Shown here in pieces: positions 35,832 to 45,131 of a stretch of 64,000 nucleotides of DNA. The notes under the pieces were generated by a model that saw only the letters and a list, made by a program, of their open reading frames with translations, did not search any database and had not been told where the DNA came from. Position numbers and translations under genes: made by a program. This DNA is from Aquiflexum sp041749095 (GTDB lineage Bacteria; Bacteroidota; Bacteroidia; Cytophagales; Cyclobacteriaceae), in contig NZ_JBGTCA010000429.1 in assembly GCF_041749095.1 (NCBI RefSeq), forward strand, positions 1-64,000. Reading direction: 5' to 3'. How positions within the stretch are numbered: the first letter of the stretch is position 1; each line of letters begins with the position of its first letter.

Positions 35832-38690
35832 TTATCTTCCGCAAATCTCCATGTAGGCGCAGTACCTACATTTGTCCCGATCCTCAGTCTGAGTAAAGGG
35901 TATTTTCGGGTCAAACATGTCTTCCAATAATCCTTTTAAGCCATATTCATATAAAAGAGCATACTCCCTGTAGTTTTCTATTTCGACAGGTTGGGCTCTC
36001 GGTTCTTTTTGTTGTAGGTAGGGATTAAAATCATCCTGAAAAATTTCCTTGAAATTAAAAAGCGTGGGTTTTAAAGGTTTGCTGTTTTCAGGATGGGTGG
36101 CTTGGTATAGCAATCCATAGTACATGGTCTGCATGGCTGCTTTGTTGCGGTTTTTGTCTTTTCTGTCAAAAAGAGATTCAATGCTGACAAAAGTCTTTTT
36201 ATCCCCACCGGATTTGTAATCAATCAGCCTGATGGTACCAAGTTGTTCATCCACCCTATCAATAAATCCTTCCAAACCGACTTCAATTTTTCCATTTACA
36301 GTGTCAATTTGAAATTTGGCCTGATGAGCTTTTTCCATAGATATGATTTGAAATGGTGCCGATTCCTCATCAATCTCCAATAACTTTTGGATATATTTCT
36401 GCAAAACATCCCTGACGATCGCCATCTGACCGCTGAGCTTGGTATCTGCATTTTCATCCAAATGATAGAATTTTCTCACTCCTTTTTCTATGGCAGGAAA
36501 AACCCAATTTTTCTGTAAATCAGGAAAATCCTCCTTTTCCAGAAAAGATCGTTTTTTCCTCTCCCAAAAACCCTGATACAAAAACTCCATACTGTAATGG
36601 GCAATATTTCCAAATACAGAGGCATCAATTTCTTCCTTCACTTCCTCCTTTTCTTTGATCCCAGCTAGATACCTGAGGTAAAATTTGAACCGACAATCCA
36701 GAAAAACACTCAGCGCAGAAGGTGAAAATGTCGCCCTCGATTTACCATCCTGATTCACTACATACTTTTGCAGTAACTTGAAAACCTGTTCGTCTTTTTC
36801 AATGACAATCGAACCAGGTTCTTTGAGGTCCACAGGTACATAGACCACCTCCTCCTTCATATCCAAGCCCATTTCCACATCCATTTGTTGGATGTATCGG
36901 CTCTTTTCTCCTGCTTTCCCTTGGTCAGCAGCAGTGGTATAAATCATGTGGACCTCTTCAGCACTTTGCAGCAAGCGATAGAAGGTGTAAGCATAAATCG
37001 CATCATTCTGCTCCTGGACCGGCAATCCAAAAGCCCGGCGGATATTGTATGGAATTAAGGAATTGAGATTTCCTGAAGGGGGAAAACTGCTTTCGTTCAT
37101 GTTACAAATGATGACCCGTTTGAAATCCAGGTTTCTGGATTCCAGTACACCCATGATCTGCAATCCCTGTAGTGGTTCCCCTTCGAAGGGCAATTTCACC
37201 TCTCTAAACACCTGTCTGAACAATCTGATAAAAAATTCACGGTCTACAGAAAGTCCATCCTGTTTTTCAAAGTTCTCCCGTAGTCTGTTCAATTGCTTAA
37301 AACACTGATATAGATAAGACCGCTGCAAGGGTTCTTCACCCAATCGATTGGCCAATTCCTCCATCAACGTAGAAAGGTAAGGAAACAACTGTTCGCTACT
37401 TAGCGGCCGGAAAATCAATTCAAAAAACGCCCCACCTTCATGTAACCTCTTTTGGGAGATGTAGATTTGATTTTGTTCTTTCATTTCCTTGAGGAGTTCC
37501 AACACAAAAGTTGAATTCACTGATTGAAGGTAAATAGATGAAAGCAGGCTTTTGAGAGGCTGATGATAAAAAAGGGCGATTCCATTTTCCACTTTTATAT
37601 ATCGTTGCATTTCAAGAACCGCCTCCAAAAAAGCATATACAGGGGTATTTTTGACGGGGTAGCCCATGGTGACATTGACTTTGTCAATATTCTCCGGCAA
37701 GGTGTGTAGAACAGGAAACAGCAACTGTTCATCCGGCAGGATGATGACGGTTTCCTCCCAGTTTTCATTTTTGTCAACCTTTTCTAATAAGGAGCCTACC
37801 AGATTGGCCTGATTGGTTTTTAGGGGAGTTGCGTAGGTTTGGATTGTGGCTTTCCTGTTTACAATGTGTTCCGGTATTTCTTTTGGAAAGGTCGGCCCAA
37901 AGATGGAATCAATCCGATATTCCCTGAAAAACAAACCTGCCTCCTGAATTCTGTCTTCCAAATAATAGGCATCCACATCCCAAAAAATTTTCGCTCCGAA
38001 TTCCGAAATAAAATGTTTGATCAGTTTTTCTTCAGTCTTGGTGAAGGCATTGAACCCAATAAAAACATATTGTTTTTCAGGAGGAGTGATCTGTCCCAAT
38101 TGTTCAGCCACTTTTCTGTACAACATCCCTGAATAAGCCATTCCGGAAACATTTAGAGAACTTTTGAAAGCATCATATAATGGATATAGAATCTGCCAGA
38201 ATTTAAGGAATTTGTCCTGATGTCCCCTTCCTTGATTTTTAAAAGAATCCCAAAACTGCCTGATCAGAGCGATCTGTTGCTCAGTCAAAAAACTTAGGTC
38301 AGATTCTATTTCTTTGATCTCATAGAGGTAAAGGTAAAGTTTTTTGGCCTCAGCCATAAACTGATCCACATCATTGAAATCCTTGAGAATCATCTCTCCC
38401 CAGAAGTAAAAGCGATCAAAGGTTTCCGGTTCAGGATGAAGGGTCTGATAGACTTTATAGAGTTCAAAAATCAAAGTAAGGTCATCAGGGGGCCTTTGTC
38501 CGGCATATTGATAGAAGACATCCTCAATGGTTTTGATCTCAGGCATCCACGTTGGCTTATCGATCAAGATTCCCAAGTGTTTGGTAAAAAATAGCCCTGC
38601 CCGCCTATTTGGAAGGACTATTACCAGATTCTGCAATTCCGGATAGGTTTGAATAATTTCCTCAGCGGTATTCCTTAAAAAACTGTGCAT
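35832..38690 (-). CDS. AddB-like PD-(D/E)XK nuclease of a recombination helicase-nuclease complex
   Basis: The 952-residue protein has a degenerate helicase-like N-terminal half (VIVLPNRRAGLFFTKHLG at the start) and a C-terminal nuclease domain. The nuclease motif IRLIDYKSGGDKK is intact. Four cysteines typical of the AddB iron-sulfur staple are present: one in VFLDCRFKFYL and three in DKCRYCAYMEICGR at the very end. With the helicase encoded upstream on the same strand it would process double-strand breaks for recombination. A 433-base gap separates it from addA, unusually large for this pair, and a palindromic repeat lies in that gap. Confidence 0.9.
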   Translation of the reverse strand: MHSFLRNTAEEIIQTYPELQNLVIVLPNRRAGLFFTKHLGILIDKPTWMPEIKTIEDVFYQYAGQRPPDDLTLIFELYKVYQTLHPEPETFDRFYFWGEMILKDFNDVDQFMAEAKKLYLYLYEIKEIESDLSFLTEQQIALIRQFWDSFKNQGRGHQDKFLKFWQILYPLYDAFKSSLNVSGMAYSGMLYRKVAEQLGQITPPEKQYVFIGFNAFTKTEEKLIKHFISEFGAKIFWDVDAYYLEDRIQEAGLFFREYRIDSIFGPTFPKEIPEHIVNRKATIQTYATPLKTNQANLVGSLLEKVDKNENWEETVIILPDEQLLFPVLHTLPENIDKVNVTMGYPVKNTPVYAFLEAVLEMQRYIKVENGIALFYHQPLKSLLSSIYLQSVNSTFVLELLKEMKEQNQIYISQKRLHEGGAFFELIFRPLSSEQLFPYLSTLMEELANRLGEEPLQRSYLYQCFKQLNRLRENFEKQDGLSVDREFFIRLFRQVFREVKLPFEGEPLQGLQIMGVLESRNLDFKRVIICNMNESSFPPSGNLNSLIPYNIRRAFGLPVQEQNDAIYAYTFYRLLQSAEEVHMIYTTAADQGKAGEKSRYIQQMDVEMGLDMKEEVVYVPVDLKEPGSIVIEKDEQVFKLLQKYVVNQDGKSRATFSPSALSVFLDCRFKFYLRYLAGIKEKEEVKEEIDASVFGNIAHYSMEFLYQGFWERKKRSFLEKEDFPDLQKNWVFPAIEKGVRKFYHLDENADTKLSGQMAIVRDVLQKYIQKLLEIDEESAPFQIISMEKAHQAKFQIDTVNGKIEVGLEGFIDRVDEQLGTIRLIDYKSGGDKKTFVSIESLFDRKDKNRNKAAMQTMYYGLLYQATHPENSKPLKPTLFNFKEIFQDDFNPYLQQKEPRAQPVEIENYREYALLYEYGLKGLLEDMFDPKIPFTQTEDRDKCRYCAYMEICGR

Positions 38691-38869
38691 CTCCTCAAAT
38701 TTTCATGATCAACAAATCAAAGCTTTTTATGGCAGGTATAAAAGCAAATGACAAGGGATGTCGGAATTAATTTATCCCCTATCCATATCTTCTCTCATAA
38801 AAGTTCATAGCCCCATTCTACAAAGTAAAGTTTTGATTTTTCAAACACTCCATAGTAGAATATTTGAAG

Positions 38870-38951
38870 GAACGCTGATGAAGCTGATTGTCCTGATGCA
38901 CACAGATAAATAAATCAGTGAAAATCAGCTCGATCTGTGTCATCAGCGTTC
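38870..38951. repeat. Palindromic intergenic element between addA and addB
   Basis: The perfect 12-bp outer arms GAACGCTGATGA and TCATCAGCGTTC enclose 58 bases. Inside are AGCTGATT/AATCAGCT and CACAGAT/ATCTGTG, which interleave, so not all helices can form at once except as a pseudoknot. The wording resembles intergenic repeats seen widely in Bacteroidota, from memory. The rest of the 433-base gap (38691-39123) is AT-rich and shows nothing else to me. Confidence 0.75.
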
Positions 38952-39123
38952 TATAAAATTTTACATAAAGGGCAAAAACCAAACAGGTAAAATTGGAAAT
39001 AAAAAATTTATTTAGTTTTCAATACGATTAACAGACATTTGAGACAGTCTCTTAATAAATCAAAAACGTTTTTTAGATAAAACAATAATTTATTTTGCTT
39101 TTTACAAAAAACAATAAAACTTC

Positions 39124-42100
39124 TTATTCAACCTCAACAATCTTCCCATCCTCCAAATAGCACAAATAACCTTTGGTGCTCCTTTGACTTAAAGACGCCA
39201 CCAAATCCATATATTCTTTGACCTGTTTTTGGTGCTCTTCATATGCTTCTCCAGTCTTAAAATCCACGATGATAGCCTCTTTTTCTTTGAGAATAATCCT
39301 GTCAGGACGCTTTTGCGAGCCATCGGGAAGAAGAATGCCCTGCTCGGCCATCAACTGCCCCTCTCCTTCGAACCAGGATGCGAATACTGGATTGGAAAAC
39401 AATAAATCCAGTTGCTTACTCACCTCTTTCTTTTCTGCTTCATCCAATCTCCCTTCAAAATAGAATGCCTCTAAATGCATGCTGATATCGGAAGGGGTAC
39501 GTGATTTTTCCAATAGCTCATGAACCAACAACCCAAAATTCCTCTTCTGCCTTTGATCCAATCCCTCTTTGGAGAAATCTACGGCATATTGCTTGACCTC
39601 AAGTAGTTCCGTCCAGTTCTGATATTCCCATCGAAGTTCCGGAGCTTGATAATTGACCTTTTCTTTGACAACTTTTTCGGGCCACTCTCCAAAGTCAAAT
39701 ACTTTTGATTCGGAATCAAAATATTCAGATAGCGACAGACCATCCTGACCGTCTAAAGAGCTGCTTAACAACAGTTGCAAATGAATTTCCATATAGTTCA
39801 AAGAAGTGTCTTTCTTGAATTCCAGTTTGTAAGGAGACAGACCCCATATCACCTCCTCAGCCCTAGTCAAAGCCACATAGATCATGTTCAAACTGTCCAA
39901 ATATGCCATAATGGCCTCTTCTGCATAGGTTTCTTTGAAATCTGACTTCGCCAGTTTGGCATTCAGGTTTAATGGAATAATGACATTCAACCCTTTGCCC
40001 TTATCTTCAAAAGGAGACCATATTACATTGCCCTTGGAAGTGTCAAAAATGGTCCACTTCAAGAATGGCATCAACACCACCTTAAACTGTAGCCCTTTGG
40101 ATTTATGAATGGTAAGTATCCGCATGGCATCATGGCCTTCGGGGATTTTTACGGTCCGTTTGTTTTGGATTTCCTCCCACCATTCCAAAAAACCCGGCAG
40201 ATCAGCCCTATTATTCGATGTAAAGTCAAAAACTGCTTCCTTGAAACCTGATAAATAGGCCTTCTCCATTCCCGTTTCCTGTAAGTCCAGTTCTGCTATT
40301 AATTCCTCCAAGGCTTCCATCAAGGGCAATTGCAACAGTGATTTTTCCTTTGCCTGAAAGGCATTTACTTTTTCTTTTATATGAATTGGTATTCTGTCCA
40401 AAGCAAACAGTTCGTGGTTTATTGGTTCATTCCGCAATACAGACCGATAGTACCACATGGTTTTGAATTGCACCTTGTCTTCAGGATCATTTAAGTATTT
40501 CAATCCAGCTACCATTGCTTTTACAGAGGCGGATTTATTCAGGTACATGGATTCATCCGACAGCACATCAAACCGATACTCCAAATCAGGATTTTCCGAA
40601 GCAAAAGCCATTAGGGTATCCGCAATCGCCTCACCCTCCGATTTTCGCCTGACCAAATATGCGATGTCTTTCAGTCCATATCCTTTGTCCTGCAATTCCA
40701 TTACCATTTGGGGTAACCGGCTCAACACTTGTTCATCAAACTTCCCCTCCTCTTCCTCACTCTCCTTCACATCTATAAATTCAAACCTGACTTTACCTTT
40801 GTATTCAGAGTCAATTTTATGAGGAGAAACATGCTGGAAGACATCTTGATACGCCTTGGAGATGACACTTGCATCTTCAGCGTGATACGATTGGGTCACC
40901 ACATTTTCAAATGATTGTGGCAGCTTTTTGAAAAGTGCATTGTTAAAAGCAATGATATTTGGCAAACTTCTGAAATTGGTGTCCAGATTTCTTTGTTCGA
41001 TATTGTGACTTCCTATTTCGCTTTCCACTTGGTCCAAAAGTAATTTCATCTCTCCACCACGCCAACGGTAAATGGATTGTTTGACATCGCCAACGAGTAA
41101 ATTGGTATTTCCCTGCGCAAGGGAATTTTCCAACAGGGGCTTGAAACTAGCCCATTGAAAACCTGAAGTATCCTGAAACTCATCAATCAGGTAATTTTTA
41201 TATTGGTTTCCGACTTTCTCATATATAAAAGGCGCATCATTTTCCCGGGTGATCTCTTTGAGAAATTCATTGGCATCCGAGATGAGCAACATGTTTTCCT
41301 CATCTTTGACCTGAGTAAGTTCCTCCAATAAATTCCTGAATATCCCATAAACAAAGATGTTTTTAGAAATCGCTTCAAGGGTATTCCATTTGAATAATAA
41401 GGGATCAAACTGGGCAAGAATTTTACCCAGTCCCTGATGATAAGCTGTAACAATTTCATGAATTTGCATACAGCTTTTTGAATACCAACATTCTTCAGAA
41501 TAGGGAAAATTTATCTGGGTAGGACTTAATTCCGGAACAGGTTGGCGTTTTTCCCCCAGTTTATCGAATTTAAGGGCAAAGGACCTAGAGCCTCCTGAGA
41601 AATCAGTCCATAGCAAACCATTGTTGATCCGGATTTTATTGGCTTCTTCTTTCAGTTGCAGAGTGATTTCAATGATTTCCATTTTTCTTTCTCTTAGGTA
41701 GGTTTGAAGAAAATCCACATTTTCTTTCTCCTTTAAAAATTCCTTGATTTCCGATCCATACTTTTTAAAGTCTTCCTGAAAAATTTGCCTACCCAGCGAT
41801 TTGATATTTTTCCTGATGTCCCATGATTTACCGTTTTGAATCTGTTCGACGGCGTAATCTACCAGCCATTTATGTAAATATTCATCTTCCATGACCTTAC
41901 CGACAACCCTGTCCACCACCCTGTCCAGCACATCATCCTGATCCATCTCTAACTCAAACTTTGCATTCAGGTCCATTTCCCGGGCAAAGGCCCTAACCAC
42001 TTTCTGAAAAAAACTATCGATGGTACTGACGGAAAACCGACCATAATCATGAAGTATGGCAGTGAGGGAATGGGCAGCGCGGACCTTCAGTTCTTCCTCA

Positions 42101-42357
42101 CCCACCCCTAAGGCAGCAAGGATTTCAGTATCCATTTTATCATTGGGTCTGACCTCTGTTTTCAAACGCTTCAGTTCCTTCAAAATCCGCTCTTTCATCT
42201 CCTGCGTGGCTTTGTTGGTGAAAGTCACCGCCAAAATATTCCTGAAACTTTTCGGGGAAATCAACGCCAATTTGAGGTACTCTGTGGTCAGGGTATATGT
42301 CTTACCCGAACCTGCTGAGGATTTATAAATGATAAAAGGTCTGTTTTTCATATTCAA
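39124..42357 (-). CDS. AddA-like UvrD/RecB-type helicase-nuclease
   Basis: The 1077-residue protein has the SF1 helicase motifs in order: YKSSAGSGKTYTL (Walker A), FTNKATQEMKERIL, YLIDEFQDTSGFQW (Walker B), LVGDVKQSIYRWRGG, LDTNFRSLPNII, ILTIHKSKGLQFKVV and MIYVALTRAEE. A C-terminal nuclease segment (IILKEKEAIIVDFKTGEAYE) fits RecB-family nucleases. With the AddB-like protein downstream it forms the end-processing complex that loads RecA. The start codon at 42357 or the Met two residues later are both possible. It is divergently oriented to the subtilase gene, with a 166-base gap. Confidence 0.92.
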   Translation of the reverse strand: MNMKNRPFIIYKSSAGSGKTYTLTTEYLKLALISPKSFRNILAVTFTNKATQEMKERILKELKRLKTEVRPNDKMDTEILAALGVGEEELKVRAAHSLTAILHDYGRFSVSTIDSFFQKVVRAFAREMDLNAKFELEMDQDDVLDRVVDRVVGKVMEDEYLHKWLVDYAVEQIQNGKSWDIRKNIKSLGRQIFQEDFKKYGSEIKEFLKEKENVDFLQTYLRERKMEIIEITLQLKEEANKIRINNGLLWTDFSGGSRSFALKFDKLGEKRQPVPELSPTQINFPYSEECWYSKSCMQIHEIVTAYHQGLGKILAQFDPLLFKWNTLEAISKNIFVYGIFRNLLEELTQVKDEENMLLISDANEFLKEITRENDAPFIYEKVGNQYKNYLIDEFQDTSGFQWASFKPLLENSLAQGNTNLLVGDVKQSIYRWRGGEMKLLLDQVESEIGSHNIEQRNLDTNFRSLPNIIAFNNALFKKLPQSFENVVTQSYHAEDASVISKAYQDVFQHVSPHKIDSEYKGKVRFEFIDVKESEEEEGKFDEQVLSRLPQMVMELQDKGYGLKDIAYLVRRKSEGEAIADTLMAFASENPDLEYRFDVLSDESMYLNKSASVKAMVAGLKYLNDPEDKVQFKTMWYYRSVLRNEPINHELFALDRIPIHIKEKVNAFQAKEKSLLQLPLMEALEELIAELDLQETGMEKAYLSGFKEAVFDFTSNNRADLPGFLEWWEEIQNKRTVKIPEGHDAMRILTIHKSKGLQFKVVLMPFLKWTIFDTSKGNVIWSPFEDKGKGLNVIIPLNLNAKLAKSDFKETYAEEAIMAYLDSLNMIYVALTRAEEVIWGLSPYKLEFKKDTSLNYMEIHLQLLLSSSLDGQDGLSLSEYFDSESKVFDFGEWPEKVVKEKVNYQAPELRWEYQNWTELLEVKQYAVDFSKEGLDQRQKRNFGLLVHELLEKSRTPSDISMHLEAFYFEGRLDEAEKKEVSKQLDLLFSNPVFASWFEGEGQLMAEQGILLPDGSQKRPDRIILKEKEAIIVDFKTGEAYEEHQKQVKEYMDLVASLSQRSTKGYLCYLEDGKIVEVE

Positions 42358-42523
42358 AAATCAATTTAAACAAATCAAAGGTAAAATCGACAGATAAAAA
42401 AATGACTGACATTGATTGTCAATTAAAATAACTCCATTCAAATAAAACCTCATGATTTCATGAAAACTAGTAGTAAGAAATACTATTTTTGAAATCTATT
42501 ATTTTAATAATGCAGTTCTGATT

Positions 42524-44185
42524 ATGACAATAACCCCTTTCAACATTCCTAAAACATCGGTTTCAAAGCGTATTTCAACTTTTGTAATATTTGTTTTATT
42601 CTCCACTGCCTGTAGCACTCTCGCTCCCATTCCAAAGCCACTTGAGTTTAAAGGGAAAACAATTTCCAAATCCATGGAACTCACCGAGGAGGAGAAAAAA
42701 AACTGGTTTCACCTTGATCTTTTGAATGATACTATACCCGGGATGAGTTTGGACCGTGCATATAGAGAGATCATCAAAGACAAAAAAGGTGTACCTGTGA
42801 CAGTGGCAGTTTTGGATTCGGGTATGGATTTAGACCATGAGGATTTACGCGAGGTACTTTGGTCTAACACCAACGAAATTCCGGGAAATGGCATAGACAA
42901 TGACAATAACGGATACGTGGATGATATCCATGGATATAATTTTCTGGGTGAATCCTATCACGAACAGGTTGAATATACAAGAATCCTAAGATTGGGGATC
43001 GGAGATGAAGCCTACCAGGAAAAAGCCAAAAAAGCTCACGAGAAGGAATTTGGTGAAATTGCGGAAGGAGCAATGCAGATGAAGGGAATGGTTTTTTTCT
43101 TGGAAGAAGCAGATAAATTCATTATCCGTGAATTGGGGAAATCCACTTATGAAGCAGCTGATCTCAATAAGATTGAGCCTGACAATGAGATGACCGAGCA
43201 GATTCTATATTTTTTAAAGGAAATGCTGACCTATGGAGAGGATATGGAAGAATTAAAAGAAATGGTAGCAGAAGGAATCACCCAAATGGATGGCCGTTTG
43301 AATTATCATTTAAATCTCGAATTTGATGGCAGGAAAATAGTGGGAGATAATCCGTACGATATCACTGATGTAGGTTACGGAAATGGCAACCCGAAAAATC
43401 TTGTGAAAGATGAAAGCCATGGAACCCATGTGGCGGGTATTATAGCGGCAAATCGGGACAATTCTTTGGGAATAAATGGGGTTGCAGACAATGTTGCCAT
43501 CATGTCCATCCGGGCAGTTCCTGATGGTGATGAATACGATAAAGACATCGCATTGGGAATCCGCTATGCTGTGGATAACGGGGCTAAAATCATCAATGCC
43601 AGTTTTGGGAAGTCCTTTTCACCAAATGCGGAATGGGTGTATGATGCCCTGAAATATGCAGCATCAAAAGATGTCCTGTTTGTCTTGGCCGCCGGTAATG
43701 ACGGGAATGACCTTGACGATCCCAAAAATCCTAATTACCCAAATGACCATAAATACATAAAGGGGCAGGAATTTGTTGACAATGTGATCACCATCGGTGC
43801 GCTGATCAGTGAATTTGGAGAAAACATGGTTGCGGTTTTTTCCAATTATGGTGCCCAAAATGTAGATATCTTTGCACCCGGTGATAAAATTTATTCTACG
43901 ATGCCGGAAAATGAATACAAATTTCAGGGAGGAACCTCCATGGCAGCACCAATGGTCTCCGGATTGGCAGCACTGATCCGTTCCCACTATCCCCAGCTTA
44001 CTGCCAATCAGGTCAAGAAAATCATCATGGAATCCGGGATAAAACCAAAGCTGAAAGTAACGGTAGCCGGTGATCCGGAAAAGATATTACCTTTCGACCA
44101 ACTTTCAAGGTCGGGTAAAATAGTCAATGCCTATAATGCATTGATCATGGCGGAAAAGGTTTCGAGAGGAAAAGTCAAAATGTAA
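42524..44185 (+). CDS. Subtilisin-family (S8) peptidase, probable lipoprotein
   Basis: The 553-residue protein has a hydrophobic export signal that may end in a lipobox (LFSTAC, Cys30). The catalytic triad is intact: Asp98 (VAVLDSGMDLDHEDL), His299 (ESHGTHVAGI) and Ser472 (GGTSMAAPMVSG), with the oxyanion Asn in LAAGNDG. Between Asp and His there are 200 residues, against roughly 40 in typical subtilisins. The extra part is acidic and helical (RLGIGDEAYQEKAKKAHEKE). The first residues after Asp98 (GIDNDNNGYVDDIHGYNF) look like a calcium-binding loop. A TATTTTTG element at 42484-42491 matches the -7 consensus. The substrate is unknown. Confidence 0.92.
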   Translation: MTITPFNIPKTSVSKRISTFVIFVLFSTACSTLAPIPKPLEFKGKTISKSMELTEEEKKNWFHLDLLNDTIPGMSLDRAYREIIKDKKGVPVTVAVLDSGMDLDHEDLREVLWSNTNEIPGNGIDNDNNGYVDDIHGYNFLGESYHEQVEYTRILRLGIGDEAYQEKAKKAHEKEFGEIAEGAMQMKGMVFFLEEADKFIIRELGKSTYEAADLNKIEPDNEMTEQILYFLKEMLTYGEDMEELKEMVAEGITQMDGRLNYHLNLEFDGRKIVGDNPYDITDVGYGNGNPKNLVKDESHGTHVAGIIAANRDNSLGINGVADNVAIMSIRAVPDGDEYDKDIALGIRYAVDNGAKIINASFGKSFSPNAEWVYDALKYAASKDVLFVLAAGNDGNDLDDPKNPNYPNDHKYIKGQEFVDNVITIGALISEFGENMVAVFSNYGAQNVDIFAPGDKIYSTMPENEYKFQGGTSMAAPMVSGLAALIRSHYPQLTANQVKKIIMESGIKPKLKVTVAGDPEKILPFDQLSRSGKIVNAYNALIMAEKVSRGKVKM

Positions 44186-44199
44186 TTATTTCTAAACGA

Positions 44200-44215
44200 G
44201 GTCTTGGCATGAATT
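44200..44215. repeat. Half-copy of the CATGCCATGACT palindrome
   Basis: GGTCTTGGCATGAATT matches one arm of the palindrome at 45061-45095 (AGTCATGGCATGAATT) at 14 of 16 positions and in the same orientation as its right arm. It lies between the subtilase and the HEPN/MNT genes. Confidence 0.55.
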
Positions 44216-44332
44216 GAAAGTTTGTAAAACTTTGTTTTAAAAATTTATTAGAAAAGTCAGGCCTCCGGTTAGTTCAAAATAAAATCCTACTTCCTAAATT
44301 CCACCTCGGGTTTCTATTTTTTTTGTACTTTT

Positions 44333-44746
44333 ATGAACATGGACGGTAAAGGAATCGATAAAGAGAAACTCATTCGATATTGGATGGATACCTCTGATGA
44401 TGATTTTGAAACTATGTTGGCCATGTTTAATTCGGGTAGATTTAGTTGGTCATTATTTATCGGCCACTTATCCATAGAAAAATTATTAAAAGCATACTAT
44501 GTTAAAAATAAATCCGATTATCCACCCTTTATTCATAATCTTTTAAGATTAGCTGAAAAAAGTGATTTGGATTTGACTGATGATACAAAGAAGCAACTTT
44601 TAGCAATTACAGCGTTCAATATTAATACCAGATATGATGATTATAAAATGAGTTTTAAGAAACAATGTACTCTTGAGTTTACATCAGAGTGGATTCAAAT
44701 CATTAAAGAACTACGGCAATGGATGAAAATATTGATATCACAATAA
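44333..44746 (+). CDS. HEPN-domain protein of a HEPN/MNT module
   Basis: The 137-residue protein matches the HEPN helical fold: helix FSWSLFIGHLSIEKLLKAYY, the PPFIHNLLRLAEKS helix and the INTRYDDYK segment typical of the PF05168-type branch. It overlaps the following MNT gene by 28 bases. In HEPN/MNT toxin-antitoxin pairs the HEPN protein is usually an RNase toxin with an R-x4-6-H motif. I do not find that spacing here: the nearest Arg and His in the first helix are separated by eight residues. It may therefore be a non-nuclease member. Short direct repeats flank the two genes. Confidence 0.83.
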   Translation: MNMDGKGIDKEKLIRYWMDTSDDDFETMLAMFNSGRFSWSLFIGHLSIEKLLKAYYVKNKSDYPPFIHNLLRLAEKSDLDLTDDTKKQLLAITAFNINTRYDDYKMSFKKQCTLEFTSEWIQIIKELRQWMKILISQ

Positions 44747-45033
44747 CTAAGTATCTTAAATTGATAAAAAAGAAATTTCCGGGAATTGAAAGTGCTTACT
44801 TGTTTGGCTCTTATGCAAAAGGAAAATCAACAGAAGATAGCGATATTGATCTTGCTGTAATTTTTTCTGAATTAGAAGGATCAAAGCGGTTTGATGTTCA
44901 GGTTCAATTAATGTTTTTGGCATCAAAATTTGATACTAGAATTGAGCCTCATCCAATTTCCAAGGAGGATTTTGATTCCGGAGATCCCTTTGTAGTTGAA
45001 ATAAAAAAAACAGGTATTGAATTGGCCGCCTAA
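44719..45033 (+). CDS. Minimal nucleotidyltransferase (MNT) partner
   Basis: The 104-residue protein has the minimal nucleotidyltransferase signature AYLFGSYAKGKSTEDSDIDL (GSY...DxD) and a downstream acidic residue in DTRIEPHPIS that can complete the metal site. Some members of this family inactivate their HEPN partner by adding AMP. The gene starts inside the HEPN gene (28-base overlap), the order HEPN then MNT. It is followed by two perfect hairpins and a convergent oxidoreductase gene. The catalytic residues look intact. Confidence 0.88.
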   Translation: MDENIDITITKYLKLIKKKFPGIESAYLFGSYAKGKSTEDSDIDLAVIFSELEGSKRFDVQVQLMFLASKFDTRIEPHPISKEDFDSGDPFVVEIKKTGIELAA

Positions 45034-45060
45034 ATAATTTTAAAGTCATTTGATGATTTA

Positions 45061-45095
45061 AATTCATGCCATGACTCAAAGTCATGGCATGAATT
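45061..45095. repeat. Palindromic repeat, copy 1
   Basis: The arms AATTCATGCCATGACT and AGTCATGGCATGAATT (16 bp, perfect) flank a three-base loop. The same 35-base sequence, with only its last base changed, recurs at 58241-58275. This marks a dispersed repeat rather than a simple terminator, and no T tract follows. Confidence 0.85.
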
Positions 45096-45097
45096 AA

Positions 45098-45131
45098 AAC
45101 CTTTGATTCCGCACTTGCGGAATCAAAGGTT
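45098..45131. terminator. Perfect 15-bp hairpin overlapping the end of the FAD oxidoreductase gene
   Basis: The arms AACCTTTGATTCCGC and GCGGAATCAAAGGTT flank a four-base loop. The right arm covers the last codons and stop of the convergent gene at 45123. It lies between converging genes, so a bidirectional terminator role is likely although no T tract is present. Confidence 0.55.
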
